Source: Candidatus Nomurabacteria bacterium
GTDB lineage: Bacteria; Patescibacteriota; Minisyncoccia; Phycocordibacterales; UBA9973
DNA: 51,257 bases
Assembly: GCA_943356675.1 (NCBI GenBank)
Contig: CALRFQ010000005.1
Location: 1-51,257, forward strand
Direction of reading: 5' to 3'
Under the pieces are notes generated by a model. It saw nothing but the letters and a program-made list of their open reading frames with translations, had not been told where the DNA came from and ran no database searches. Below, in pieces: positions 1 through 7,790 of the stretch. Position numbers and translations under genes: made by a program. Position 1 is the stretch's first letter, and every line of letters begins with the position of its first letter.

Positions 1-1
1 A

Positions 2-685
2 ATATACATTGCCGGCCTTGAGCTAGGAAAATTTTCTGTTGTGGCTATTTCTGAAAATACTGGGATTAAAAGACCTACTTGCTACCTAATATTAGAAGAC
101 TTAAAAAAGAAGGGTCTTATCACAACTTTTCCAAAAGCTAAAAAGGTTTTATATGTTGCTGAGCATCCAAACAATCTTTTGAAAAGCACAGAAAGTTCTT
201 TCAATCTAGCCAAGCAACTTATGCCAGAACTTCAAAACTTAATTGGTTCCGGATCACAAAAGCCAATACTCAAGGTATATGTAGGTCAAAAGGGTATTCA
301 AAACATTTTTGAAGAAATATTAAGTGAAGGAAAAGATTTCTATTATATTATCTCTGTAAAAGATTTAGTGGAATCCGTTGGACAGGAATTTCTAGATGCT
401 TGGATTGAGAAAAGAATTGCTAAAGGAATGAAATCTATTAGTGTGCGAATACAAGAAGGGGAAACTGAAAAAGAATTATATGGTGATGCTCCAGGGAATC
501 TCAGAACACTCCGATATGCACCAAATGGATTTAAAATGCCATACACGATTTATATATTTGGGAATAAGGTTGCATTCGTTTCAAAAAATAAAGAACTCTT
601 CGGATTTATTATCGAGAGTAATGATATGGCAATCTCAATGAAAGCACTTTTTGATGTAGTGTGGGGAATATCAAAAGAAAAATGA
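2..685 (+). CDS. TrmB-like wHTH transcriptional regulator, 5' truncated by the window edge; possible frameshifted C-terminal extension to 842
   Basis: The frame is open to the window edge (IYIAGLELGKFSVVAISENTGIKRPTCYLILEDLKKKGL). It is paralogous in layout to the 17908-18681 protein (ELGKGTVTQIARKAGINRPTAYHVL). Confidence 0.75.
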   Translation: MYIAGLELGKFSVVAISENTGIKRPTCYLILEDLKKKGLITTFPKAKKVLYVAEHPNNLLKSTESSFNLAKQLMPELQNLIGSGSQKPILKVYVGQKGIQNIFEEILSEGKDFYYIISVKDLVESVGQEFLDAWIEKRIAKGMKSISVRIQEGETEKELYGDAPGNLRTLRYAPNGFKMPYTIYIFGNKVAFVSKNKELFGFIIESNDMAISMKALFDVVWGISKEK

Positions 686-846
686 AATAGAATATTTAAG
701 TCAAAGAGTAGGGGAGTTTGAAAATCTTTCCGATGCAGACCTCCGCGCACTAGGTGAAAAAGCTAAAGAGAAGAAAGAAGAACTTGAGGAAGAAGAAATA
801 GCACAGCTACATTCAAAGCACGGAGTAAACAGGAAAAAATAAAACG

Positions 847-870
847 CCGGAACATAAAGTTCCGGTTTTT
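847..870. terminator. Rho-independent terminator between convergent genes
   Basis: CCGGAAC ataaa GTTCCGG followed by TTTTT. Confidence 0.75.
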
Positions 871-1165
871 ATTCTTTGTCTGTTTTGGGTTCCGGTTGAA
901 TTATGATAGGGGAAGCATCATGTTGCTTCGCGCCTTCACTTATTTCTTCTGGCTCCTGAACAGATTCTGTTTTAGTTTCAGGAAGATAACTTTTTACATC
1001 ATCAGAATCCTCAGCTAACTTGTCTTCATGATTTTTAATAGCCTCATCTAAATTAAAAATCTTTGGGCGCAAATCAAACTTAGACTCTTTGCTGGTGACG
1101 TCTGAGGGCTGTTTTTCATTGTAATTTTTACCTGGACCTTGTTTTGAATAATCTGGTGTTTTCAT
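869..1165 (-). CDS. Hypothetical acidic/low-complexity protein (98 aa)
   Basis: Complete ORF ending at the shared terminator; no recognisable domain. Confidence 0.55.
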   Translation of the reverse strand: MKTPDYSKQGPGKNYNEKQPSDVTSKESKFDLRPKIFNLDEAIKNHEDKLAEDSDDVKSYLPETKTESVQEPEEISEGAKQHDASPIIIQPEPKTDKE

Positions 1166-1251
1166 GATATATAAATAATTATTCGTTTAATATATTATAC
1201 TCCAAAAATCGACTAAATACATTATATCATCTCCATTATATAATACGATTA

Positions 1252-1290
1252 TAAAAAAATAACTAGCACGCTCTAAGCATACTAGTTATT
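1252..1290 (-). terminator. Hairpin plus T-tract (minus strand)
   Basis: Minus strand reads ATAACTAGTATGCTTAGAGCGTGCTAGTTAT followed by TTTTTTT. Confidence 0.65.
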
Positions 1291-1384
1291 CCGGACCTTT
1301 TTCTTCTAATGTGAATGCTAAATATAAGAGATAGCATCCAGTGAAAATAGAAATTATTCCTAATGCGTATTCTAATATATTCAT
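1286..1384 (-). CDS. Putative single-pass membrane microprotein (32 aa)
   Basis: ATG..TAA on the minus strand translates to MNILEYALGIISIFTGCYLLYLAFTLEEKGPE; the stop lies inside the terminator hairpin. Below the 60-aa cutoff of the supplied track. Confidence 0.5.
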   Translation of the reverse strand: MNILEYALGIISIFTGCYLLYLAFTLEEKGPE

Positions 1385-1431
1385 TTTAATTGTTTTTTTT
1401 ATAGTTTAACACGAAAAAACAAAAAAGTCAA

Positions 1432-2226
1432 TTATTTTAATTCGAGAGTTATAGGGCAGTGGTCGGAGCCCATGTAGTCGGAAAGCATTGAAGAAGCTGT
1501 GACATTTTTCATTAATTCGGAGGAGACGAAGAAGTAATCAATGCGCCAGCCAACGTTCCTATCACGAGAAGAAGTCTTCTGATCCCAATATGAATACATA
1601 TCCTTAGTATTTGGATGTAATGTGCGGAAGGTATCCACATAGCCACTGTTTATGACTTCATCTATCCATGCGCGCTCGATAGGGAGAAAGCCGGTATTCT
1701 CTTCATTTGCTTTCGGGCGAGCTAGGTCCACAGCTTCGTGAGCAGTGTTCACATCACCAGTAAAGATAATGTGGTAGCCACTTTTTCTTTTCTTATTTAT
1801 AAATTTCAAAAATGCGTCATAGAATTTGAGTTTGTATTCAAGGCGGTGCGGACCCTGGCCACCGTTTGGATAGTAGCCATTTATGAGAATAGTTTTATCT
1901 TTTATTTTTCCTAAACCTTTTTCATAGTAGAGTACGAGCAGTCTTCCTTCTTGGTCGAGCTCTTTTACACCCATTCCGTATTCCACTTTGTCTGGCTTTA
2001 CCTTCGTATAGATAGCCACACCACTGTAGCCCTTCCTCTCAAGTGATGGGGAAATATAGAAATGGTAATCCTCAAAATTCACAACTTCTTCTGGAAGCTG
2101 ATCGAGAGTGGACTTCGTCTCCTGCAGGCACAAAATATCTGGCTTATACTTTTTAAATAACGGCTCAAAGTGGCCTTGCTTCACCGTAGCCCTTAGACCA
2201 TTTGTATTCCAAGAAATTATTTTCAT
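1432..2226 (-). CDS. xth: Exodeoxyribonuclease III family AP endonuclease
   Basis: MKIISWNTNGLRA, CLQETK, GDVNTAHEAVDLARP and GSDHCPI motifs. Confidence 0.93.
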   Translation of the reverse strand: MKIISWNTNGLRATVKQGHFEPLFKKYKPDILCLQETKSTLDQLPEEVVNFEDYHFYISPSLERKGYSGVAIYTKVKPDKVEYGMGVKELDQEGRLLVLYYEKGLGKIKDKTILINGYYPNGGQGPHRLEYKLKFYDAFLKFINKKRKSGYHIIFTGDVNTAHEAVDLARPKANEENTGFLPIERAWIDEVINSGYVDTFRTLHPNTKDMYSYWDQKTSSRDRNVGWRIDYFFVSSELMKNVTASSMLSDYMGSDHCPITLELK

Positions 2227-2246
2227 AAATTCAGTATACCAAATTT

Positions 2247-3182
2247 CTATTTATTTTTACCATGAAACTTCTTATGTACGTCACGGAGTTGAGCGTCGGT
2301 CACGTGGGTATATATCTGAGTTGTGGCGATGTTCGCATGACCGAGCATCATTTGTACGGAGCGAATGTCTGCACCGTTTGAGAGTAAATCAGTAGCGAAA
2401 GAGTGGCGGAGCCCGTGAGGTGTGACTTTCTTTGAGATACCAGCCTTTATCGCATAATTTTTCACTATCCTTTCAATCGAGCGCTGAGTGAGACGGCCAC
2501 CATTTGCAGAATTCCCAGTTCCTGCCTTTTTATTGCGAGACGCTTGCACAAACATTGGCTCATCCATATCTTTTCGAGATTTCAAATATTCTCTTATCGC
2601 TTTCTTGGCCTCATCGGAAATGAACACAACACGAACTTTCTCTCCCTTTCCACGCACAGAGAAATCATCTTGTGATAAATCCAAATCATTATTGAGAGAG
2701 CAGAGCTCGGAGAGACGGAGTCCAGTAGAGAAAAATAATTCTAGTATCGCTTTATCACGCAGTCCTATCGGAGTATTGAGGTCTGGCGCATCAAGCAAGC
2801 GCTTGAGTTCTGTGGGTGTGATGATGTCCAAACTTCTTTGCTTCACTTTCGCAAGCTCTATCCTGTCTGGCGGAAGGGAAGTGATACCTCGCTTCATTAA
2901 ATATTTGAGGAATACACGAAGTGCAATGAGGTGATAGTTCTGAGTATTCTTCTTCATCGTCGCAGATTGCTGGCCTTTCACTTTTACTCCACTCTGGCGG
3001 TTTAAGAAAAGACGAAATTCACGAATTTTATCATCTGTGATATCTCCGGAATCAGAAATTTTTCCAAATTCAAAAAATCTTGTGAGGTAATACTCATAAT
3101 TATGCACAGTCTTCAGACTGTTGCCCTTTTCAATCTCGACATGCTCGAGAAATTCGCGTTTTAGTTGGTCGATTTGTGCCAT
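2247..3182 (-). CDS. Tyrosine recombinase, XerC/XerD-like
   Basis: SAM-like N-terminal domain; catalytic-domain motifs STGLRLSEL, HGLRHSFATDLL, LGHANIATTQIYTHV. Confidence 0.93.
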   Translation of the reverse strand: MAQIDQLKREFLEHVEIEKGNSLKTVHNYEYYLTRFFEFGKISDSGDITDDKIREFRLFLNRQSGVKVKGQQSATMKKNTQNYHLIALRVFLKYLMKRGITSLPPDRIELAKVKQRSLDIITPTELKRLLDAPDLNTPIGLRDKAILELFFSTGLRLSELCSLNNDLDLSQDDFSVRGKGEKVRVVFISDEAKKAIREYLKSRKDMDEPMFVQASRNKKAGTGNSANGGRLTQRSIERIVKNYAIKAGISKKVTPHGLRHSFATDLLSNGADIRSVQMMLGHANIATTQIYTHVTDAQLRDVHKKFHGKNK

Positions 3183-3395
3183 ATCGTTAGAAGTAGGAAA
3201 TCTTTAGATTTCCGCAGTTATACTAAGTTTAATAATTCTATAAAATAATCTAAAAAGTTTAATTTTCCATCAAAATATGACATGAGGGACTTCTAACGTG
3301 AGCCATATCTAGTGTCGTAAAACATTATATCACATAAAAGGAGCGAAATAGGTGAGATATTGCAATATATTTCAAAGTGTGCTACTATATGACCT

Positions 3396-3656
3396 ATGTT
3401 AACAACGAAGAAAAAGCAAAATATCATTAAGAAAAACCAGGTTCATGCTACTGACACTGGCTCTCCTGAAGTGCAGATTGCGATGATCTCAGAGCGTATC
3501 GACGAACTTGCTCTCCACCTCAAGAAACACAAGAAGGATAATCACTCACGTCGCGGACTTATCAAGATGGTTGCTGACCGAAGAAGTCACCTAAAGCACC
3601 TTGAGAAGACAGACAAGTCTCGCCACGAGAAAGTTGCTAAAAAATTAAAAGCTTAA
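3396..3656 (+). CDS. rpsO: 30S ribosomal protein S15
   Basis: HATDTGSPEVQIAMISERI...HSRRGLIKMVADRRSHLKHL. Confidence 0.97.
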   Translation: MLTTKKKQNIIKKNQVHATDTGSPEVQIAMISERIDELALHLKKHKKDNHSRRGLIKMVADRRSHLKHLEKTDKSRHEKVAKKLKA

Positions 3657-3695
3657 ATCAAATTGCTCCACCAATAGGTGAGGGCATTTTGATTT
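3655..3695 (+). terminator. Hairpin after rpsO (weak T-tract)
   Basis: AAATCAAATTGCTC..AGGGCATTTTGATTT inverted repeat. Confidence 0.45.
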
Positions 3696-3709
3696 GATAT
3701 ACTATATAT

Positions 3710-4213
3710 ATGATAATCAAACACAAAGAACAGAGAGTTGGCGTGTTTATCGACACCTCCAACCTATACCATAGTGCCAAGAACCTATACAAAAGAAAGG
3801 TAAACTTCGGTGCTGTACTAAAAGAAGCAGTCGCTGGGCGAAAGCTCGTGCGTGCTACAGCATATGTGATCTCAAGTGAAGGCGGAGATGAGAAGAACTT
3901 CTTCGAAGCTCTCACTAAGCTCGGTATTGAGACTAAGACAAAAGACCTCCAAGTATTCGCCGGCGGAGCAAAGAAGGGTGACTGGGATGTGGGTATCGCT
4001 GTGGATGCTATGAAAATGGCACCTCGACTCGATGCTGTAATACTCGTGGCAGGTGATGGCGACTTCATTCCACTCGTAGAATACTTACAGAACACATACG
4101 GCACGCAAGTAGAAGTAGTTTCATTTGGCAAATCCGCTTCAATGAAACTCAAGGAAGCTGCCGATGATTTCCTAGACCTTTCACTGAACCCACAGAAATA
4201 TTTAATACGCTAA
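3710..4213 (+). CDS. NYN domain (LabA/DUF88-like, PIN-fold) protein
   Basis: GVFIDTSNLYHSAKN, KKGDWDVGIAVDAMKMA, VAGDGDFIPLVEYLQ. Confidence 0.88.
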   Translation: MIIKHKEQRVGVFIDTSNLYHSAKNLYKRKVNFGAVLKEAVAGRKLVRATAYVISSEGGDEKNFFEALTKLGIETKTKDLQVFAGGAKKGDWDVGIAVDAMKMAPRLDAVILVAGDGDFIPLVEYLQNTYGTQVEVVSFGKSASMKLKEAADDFLDLSLNPQKYLIR

Positions 4214-4217
4214 ATTT

Positions 4218-5141
4218 ATGGCAGATAATCTCGCACCCATAACACTCACAAGAAAAGTAGAAGATATCCATTCTGGTGGATTTTCTATGGAAGAGGAGAA
4301 GGCTCTTGGGTTTAAAGATGGGGAATTATTTAAAATACCACAGGCACTTCCTGAGCTTATTACTCTACACAAGAAATACTTCTGCAGAAATATGGAATTG
4401 TATAAAGAAAAGATTTTACAAAATAATCCTGAATACGTAGAAATACAGAAAGACGTATACTATCATACTAGTACGATAGTATCTGAACAGATAGCATATG
4501 ATGCCAGTAAGGGAGTTATAGTTATCGAGAAAGGTGCAAAGATAATGCCATTTTCTTATCTCGTAGGACCACTTCGCATCGATGAAGGTGCTACCGTAAA
4601 CCCTCATTCATATATCTCAAATTCATATATTGGAAAACATTCCAAAGTGGGAGGAGAAGTGGGGGGAAGCACGATGGAAGCCTACTCAAACAAATCTCAC
4701 TACGGTGGAATCTTCGACTCATATATTGGCTCATGGGTAAATCTTGGAGGAGGCACCTCAAACTCAAATTTAAAAAATACATATGGCCCAGTGAAAATGG
4801 CAGGAATTGAAACGAATGAATTGTTTTTAGGAGCTATCATTTCTGACCATGTGAAAACAGCTATTAATACTTCGATCTACACAGGAAAAATAATTGGTAT
4901 TGGTGCACATATTTATGGTACGGTAACGGAGGATGTCCCTTCGTTTACAAACTATATAAATAAGGACAAAATGACTACTATTCCATTTGATGTAATACTT
5001 AAAACTGCAGCGCGAATGTGGGGAAGACGGCACGAGACAGAATTTCCTGAAGAAGACAAAAAGGTGCTATCATATGCATACACAGAGACAGAAAGTGAGA
5101 GAAAGGAGAGAGGTGTGAAAGAGGGCAAATTAACATTTTAA
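4218..5141 (+). CDS. Left-handed beta-helix (hexapeptide) acyltransferase-like protein, sugar-nucleotidyltransferase C-terminal type
   Basis: Hexapeptide-type stretches: IEKGAKIMPFSYLVGPLRIDEGATVNPHSYISNSYIGKHSKVGGEVGGS. Confidence 0.75.
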   Translation: MADNLAPITLTRKVEDIHSGGFSMEEEKALGFKDGELFKIPQALPELITLHKKYFCRNMELYKEKILQNNPEYVEIQKDVYYHTSTIVSEQIAYDASKGVIVIEKGAKIMPFSYLVGPLRIDEGATVNPHSYISNSYIGKHSKVGGEVGGSTMEAYSNKSHYGGIFDSYIGSWVNLGGGTSNSNLKNTYGPVKMAGIETNELFLGAIISDHVKTAINTSIYTGKIIGIGAHIYGTVTEDVPSFTNYINKDKMTTIPFDVILKTAARMWGRRHETEFPEEDKKVLSYAYTETESERKERGVKEGKLTF

Positions 5142-5162
5142 ATAATCTTAAAAATTTTTACA

Positions 5163-5293
5163 TTTTAAAGGTTGTCGCAGGTGTAACTTTTCGAGAGGCT
5201 TACGGAGGTGGGCGCACCGAGTACGAGATGCTTTTTCAGCAGAAAAAGACAGCGTACTTAAAGAAAAGTTATACCAAGAAAAAATCTTTAAAA
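5163..5293 (+). repeat. Intergenic hairpin element, subtype 1 (copy A)
   Basis: GGTGTAACTTTTC (5180-5192) pairs with GAAAAGTTATACC (5263-5275); outer TTTTAAAG/CTTTAAAA; inner CTTTTT..AAAAAG hairpin. Shared core with 9701-9814 and 15598-15716. Confidence 0.8.
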
Positions 5294-5306
5294 TAAATAA
5301 ACATAT

Positions 5307-6257
5307 ATGCAAAAAATATTAGTGATAGGCGCGTGTGGACAGATTGGTGGAGAGCTTACACTCTCACTGCGGAAAATTTATGGTGGAGAGAATGTAATTG
5401 CTGCAGATATTAAGGATGAGCACCCAATGCTAAAAGGCACTGGCCCATACACTACTCTTGATGCTACTGATGCGGAAGCCACAAAAGCTCTAGTTGAGAA
5501 AGAAGGTGTGACTGATATTTATTTACTCGCGGCACTCCTCTCTGCCACAGGTGAGAAGAATCCGAAGCTCGCTTGGGATCTTAATATGAGTAGCCTCCGT
5601 CAAATCTTAGACCTCGGTGTGGAGAAAAAGTTAAAAATCTTCTGGCCATCTTCCATCGCAGTCTTCGGAGCTACTACTCCAAGAGACAACACTCCTCAAA
5701 AGACAATCGTGGAACCTACTACAATGTATGGAGTCACTAAGTACGCAGGTGAACTTCTTTGCCAATATTATGCGAATCGCTACGGGCTCGATATAAGAAG
5801 TGTGCGCTACCCAGGACTCATAAGCTGGAAGGGTGAACCAGGTGGAGGCACCACAGACTACGCAGTGGATATATTCTACGGAGCACTGAAAGATAAAAAG
5901 TATTCTTGCTTCCTATCCGAAGACACATACCTCCCAATGATGTATATGGATGATGCCATTCGTGCAACGACAAGCCTCATGCAAGTGCCGATTGAAAATA
6001 TGAAAACTCATATGTCTTACAACCTTTCTGCTATCAGCTTCTCACCAAAAGAAATCTCAGAAGAAATTAAAAAGCACATTCCAGAATTTACCATCGAATA
6101 CACAGAGAACGATCCTCGCCAAGCTATAGCTAATGGTTGGCCAAAATCCATCGATGATTCTGCCGCTCGCGCCGACTGGGGCTGGAAGCATGAATTTGAT
6201 TTGAGTAAGATGACAGAGGTGATGCTGGAGAATTTAAAAATTAAGTTAGAACTTTAA
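5307..6257 (+). CDS. NAD-dependent epimerase-type L-threonine 3-dehydrogenase-like SDR
   Basis: GACGQIGGEL Rossmann motif and YGVTK catalytic motif; immediately precedes a KBL-like gene. Confidence 0.75.
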   Translation: MQKILVIGACGQIGGELTLSLRKIYGGENVIAADIKDEHPMLKGTGPYTTLDATDAEATKALVEKEGVTDIYLLAALLSATGEKNPKLAWDLNMSSLRQILDLGVEKKLKIFWPSSIAVFGATTPRDNTPQKTIVEPTTMYGVTKYAGELLCQYYANRYGLDIRSVRYPGLISWKGEPGGGTTDYAVDIFYGALKDKKYSCFLSEDTYLPMMYMDDAIRATTSLMQVPIENMKTHMSYNLSAISFSPKEISEEIKKHIPEFTIEYTENDPRQAIANGWPKSIDDSAARADWGWKHEFDLSKMTEVMLENLKIKLEL

Positions 6258-6287
6258 AAATATTTATAAGATTTTTTTGAAATTTTT

Positions 6288-6411
6288 CAAGATTGTCGCA
6301 CGCGTATCTTTTTGAGGGGCTTGCTTAGCGCGACGGCGCGTAGCACTGAAGAGATTTTTCACCAGAAAAATCTGTGTGCCCGAAAAAAAGACATGCGAAG
6401 TAAAAATCTTG
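6288..6411 (+). repeat. Intergenic hairpin element, subtype 2-like (copy B)
   Basis: ATTGTCGCACGCGTATCTTTTTGAGGGGC..CCCGAAAAAAAGACATGC, inner AGATTTTTcaccAGAAAAATCT hairpin, outer CAAGATT/AATCTTG. Confidence 0.65.
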
Positions 6412-6436
6412 GAAACCAAAATTTAATTAAAAATAT

Positions 6437-7651
6437 ATGTATACAAAAAAACTGATAGATTTTATAGAAGGGGATTTGAAAGCCATAAAGGATAATGGTA
6501 AGTATAAGAATGAGCGCGCAATTGAAGGTGCGCAAGGTGCGCATGTGTCTGTGGGTGGGAAAGATGTGATAATGTTCGCTTCAAACAATTACCTCGGACT
6601 TGCAAACCATCCTAAACTGATTGCAGCTGCAAAAGAGGGAATGGATAAATTTGGCTTCGGCACTGCATCTGTGCGCTTCCTTTCTGGTACACAAACTCTG
6701 CATGCAGAGCTTGAGAGAAGAATTGCAAAGTGGATTGGCACAGAAGATGTGATCCTGTATTCTACGAACTTCATGTCGAACCTCGGAATTTTTGCTACTC
6801 TAGTAAACGAACCCTTCGGATCTGCAGAAGCTTATAAAGATGTGATCTATAGTGATGCAAACAATCACGCTTCTATCATCGATGCATTCAAACTCTGCAA
6901 GAAAGAAAATTTAGATAAAAGAATTTACAAAGGTGGCGACCTAGCCATGCTCGAACAATTTCTAGAAGAAGATAAAGAAAAGAATTACAGAAATAAAATA
7001 ATAGTAACTGATGGAATATTTAGTATGGAAGGAGTCTCTGCAAACTTACCAAAGATGGCAGAACTCGCTGAGAAATATGAAGCACTACTATTCGTAGACG
7101 ATGCCCACGGAGTGGGAGTAATGGGTGAAACAGGAAGGGGAACTGCAGAATCCCAAGGCATGCTTGGTAAGATCGATGTAGTAAGTGGCACACTTGGCAA
7201 AGCCTTAGGTGGTGCCATCGGAGGATACATAGGTGGTAAAAAGCAATTGATTGATTTACTTCGCCAGAAATCCCGCACCTACTTATTCTCAAACGCTGTG
7301 CCAGCTTCCATCGTGAATGCAGGTATCGCAGCTTTTGATTTACTTGAGGGTGATACTAGCCTCACAAAGAAAGTAAAAGAGAATGCTTCATACTTCCGCA
7401 ATCTTCTAGAAAAGAATAACCTCCCAACGTTACACGGTAATCACGCCATCGTGCCACTCATGATAGGCGACGCCACAAAAGCACAAGAACTCTCCAAGAA
7501 GCTTTTTGAAAACGGCATATATGCTGTATCACTTTCTTTCCCTGTCGTGCCTGAAGGCGAAGCCCGCATCCGCTTCCAAGTTTCCGCGTTACACACTCAA
7601 AAAGATCTTAATGAAACGGTAGAGAAAATCAAAGAGCTGTATCAAAAATAA
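6437..7651 (+). CDS. kbl: Alpha-oxoamine synthase family, probably glycine C-acetyltransferase (2-amino-3-ketobutyrate CoA ligase)
   Basis: FASNNYLGLANHPKL, DGIFSMEGVSANLP, DDAHGVGVMGE, SGTLGKALGGAIGG (PLP lysine region). Confidence 0.85.
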   Translation: MYTKKLIDFIEGDLKAIKDNGKYKNERAIEGAQGAHVSVGGKDVIMFASNNYLGLANHPKLIAAAKEGMDKFGFGTASVRFLSGTQTLHAELERRIAKWIGTEDVILYSTNFMSNLGIFATLVNEPFGSAEAYKDVIYSDANNHASIIDAFKLCKKENLDKRIYKGGDLAMLEQFLEEDKEKNYRNKIIVTDGIFSMEGVSANLPKMAELAEKYEALLFVDDAHGVGVMGETGRGTAESQGMLGKIDVVSGTLGKALGGAIGGYIGGKKQLIDLLRQKSRTYLFSNAVPASIVNAGIAAFDLLEGDTSLTKKVKENASYFRNLLEKNNLPTLHGNHAIVPLMIGDATKAQELSKKLFENGIYAVSLSFPVVPEGEARIRFQVSALHTQKDLNETVEKIKELYQK

Positions 7652-7652
7652 A

Positions 7653-7685
7653 ACAAAAGCCACAAAGTGCGGCTTTTGTGGCTAG
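7653..7685 (+). terminator. Rho-independent terminator after kbl
   Basis: ACAAAAGCC..GGCTTTTGT hairpin. Confidence 0.6.
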
Positions 7686-7790
7686 ATCTATCTTGTTGTA
7701 CGTTTCCCAACACTTCTCAAAAGAGAAGTGTTTCTTTTATGTTCAAGCTGATTACTAGCATTTGAAAACAGATTAACACAAAAATATTTT

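Noticed and set aside
2247-3182. Phage/integron integrase marking a mobile island
   Set aside because: Sequence and neighbours fit a housekeeping XerC/D-type recombinase; no att repeats or cargo boundary were seen.
3186-3298. GTTAGAAGT..ACTTCTAAC inverted words and GGAAATCTttAGATTTCC hairpin upstream of the Xer recombinase (possible dif/att site)
   Set aside because: Arms are short and no XerC/D-type 11-6-11 bp site could be identified; likely a promoter-region hairpin. Not strong enough to call.
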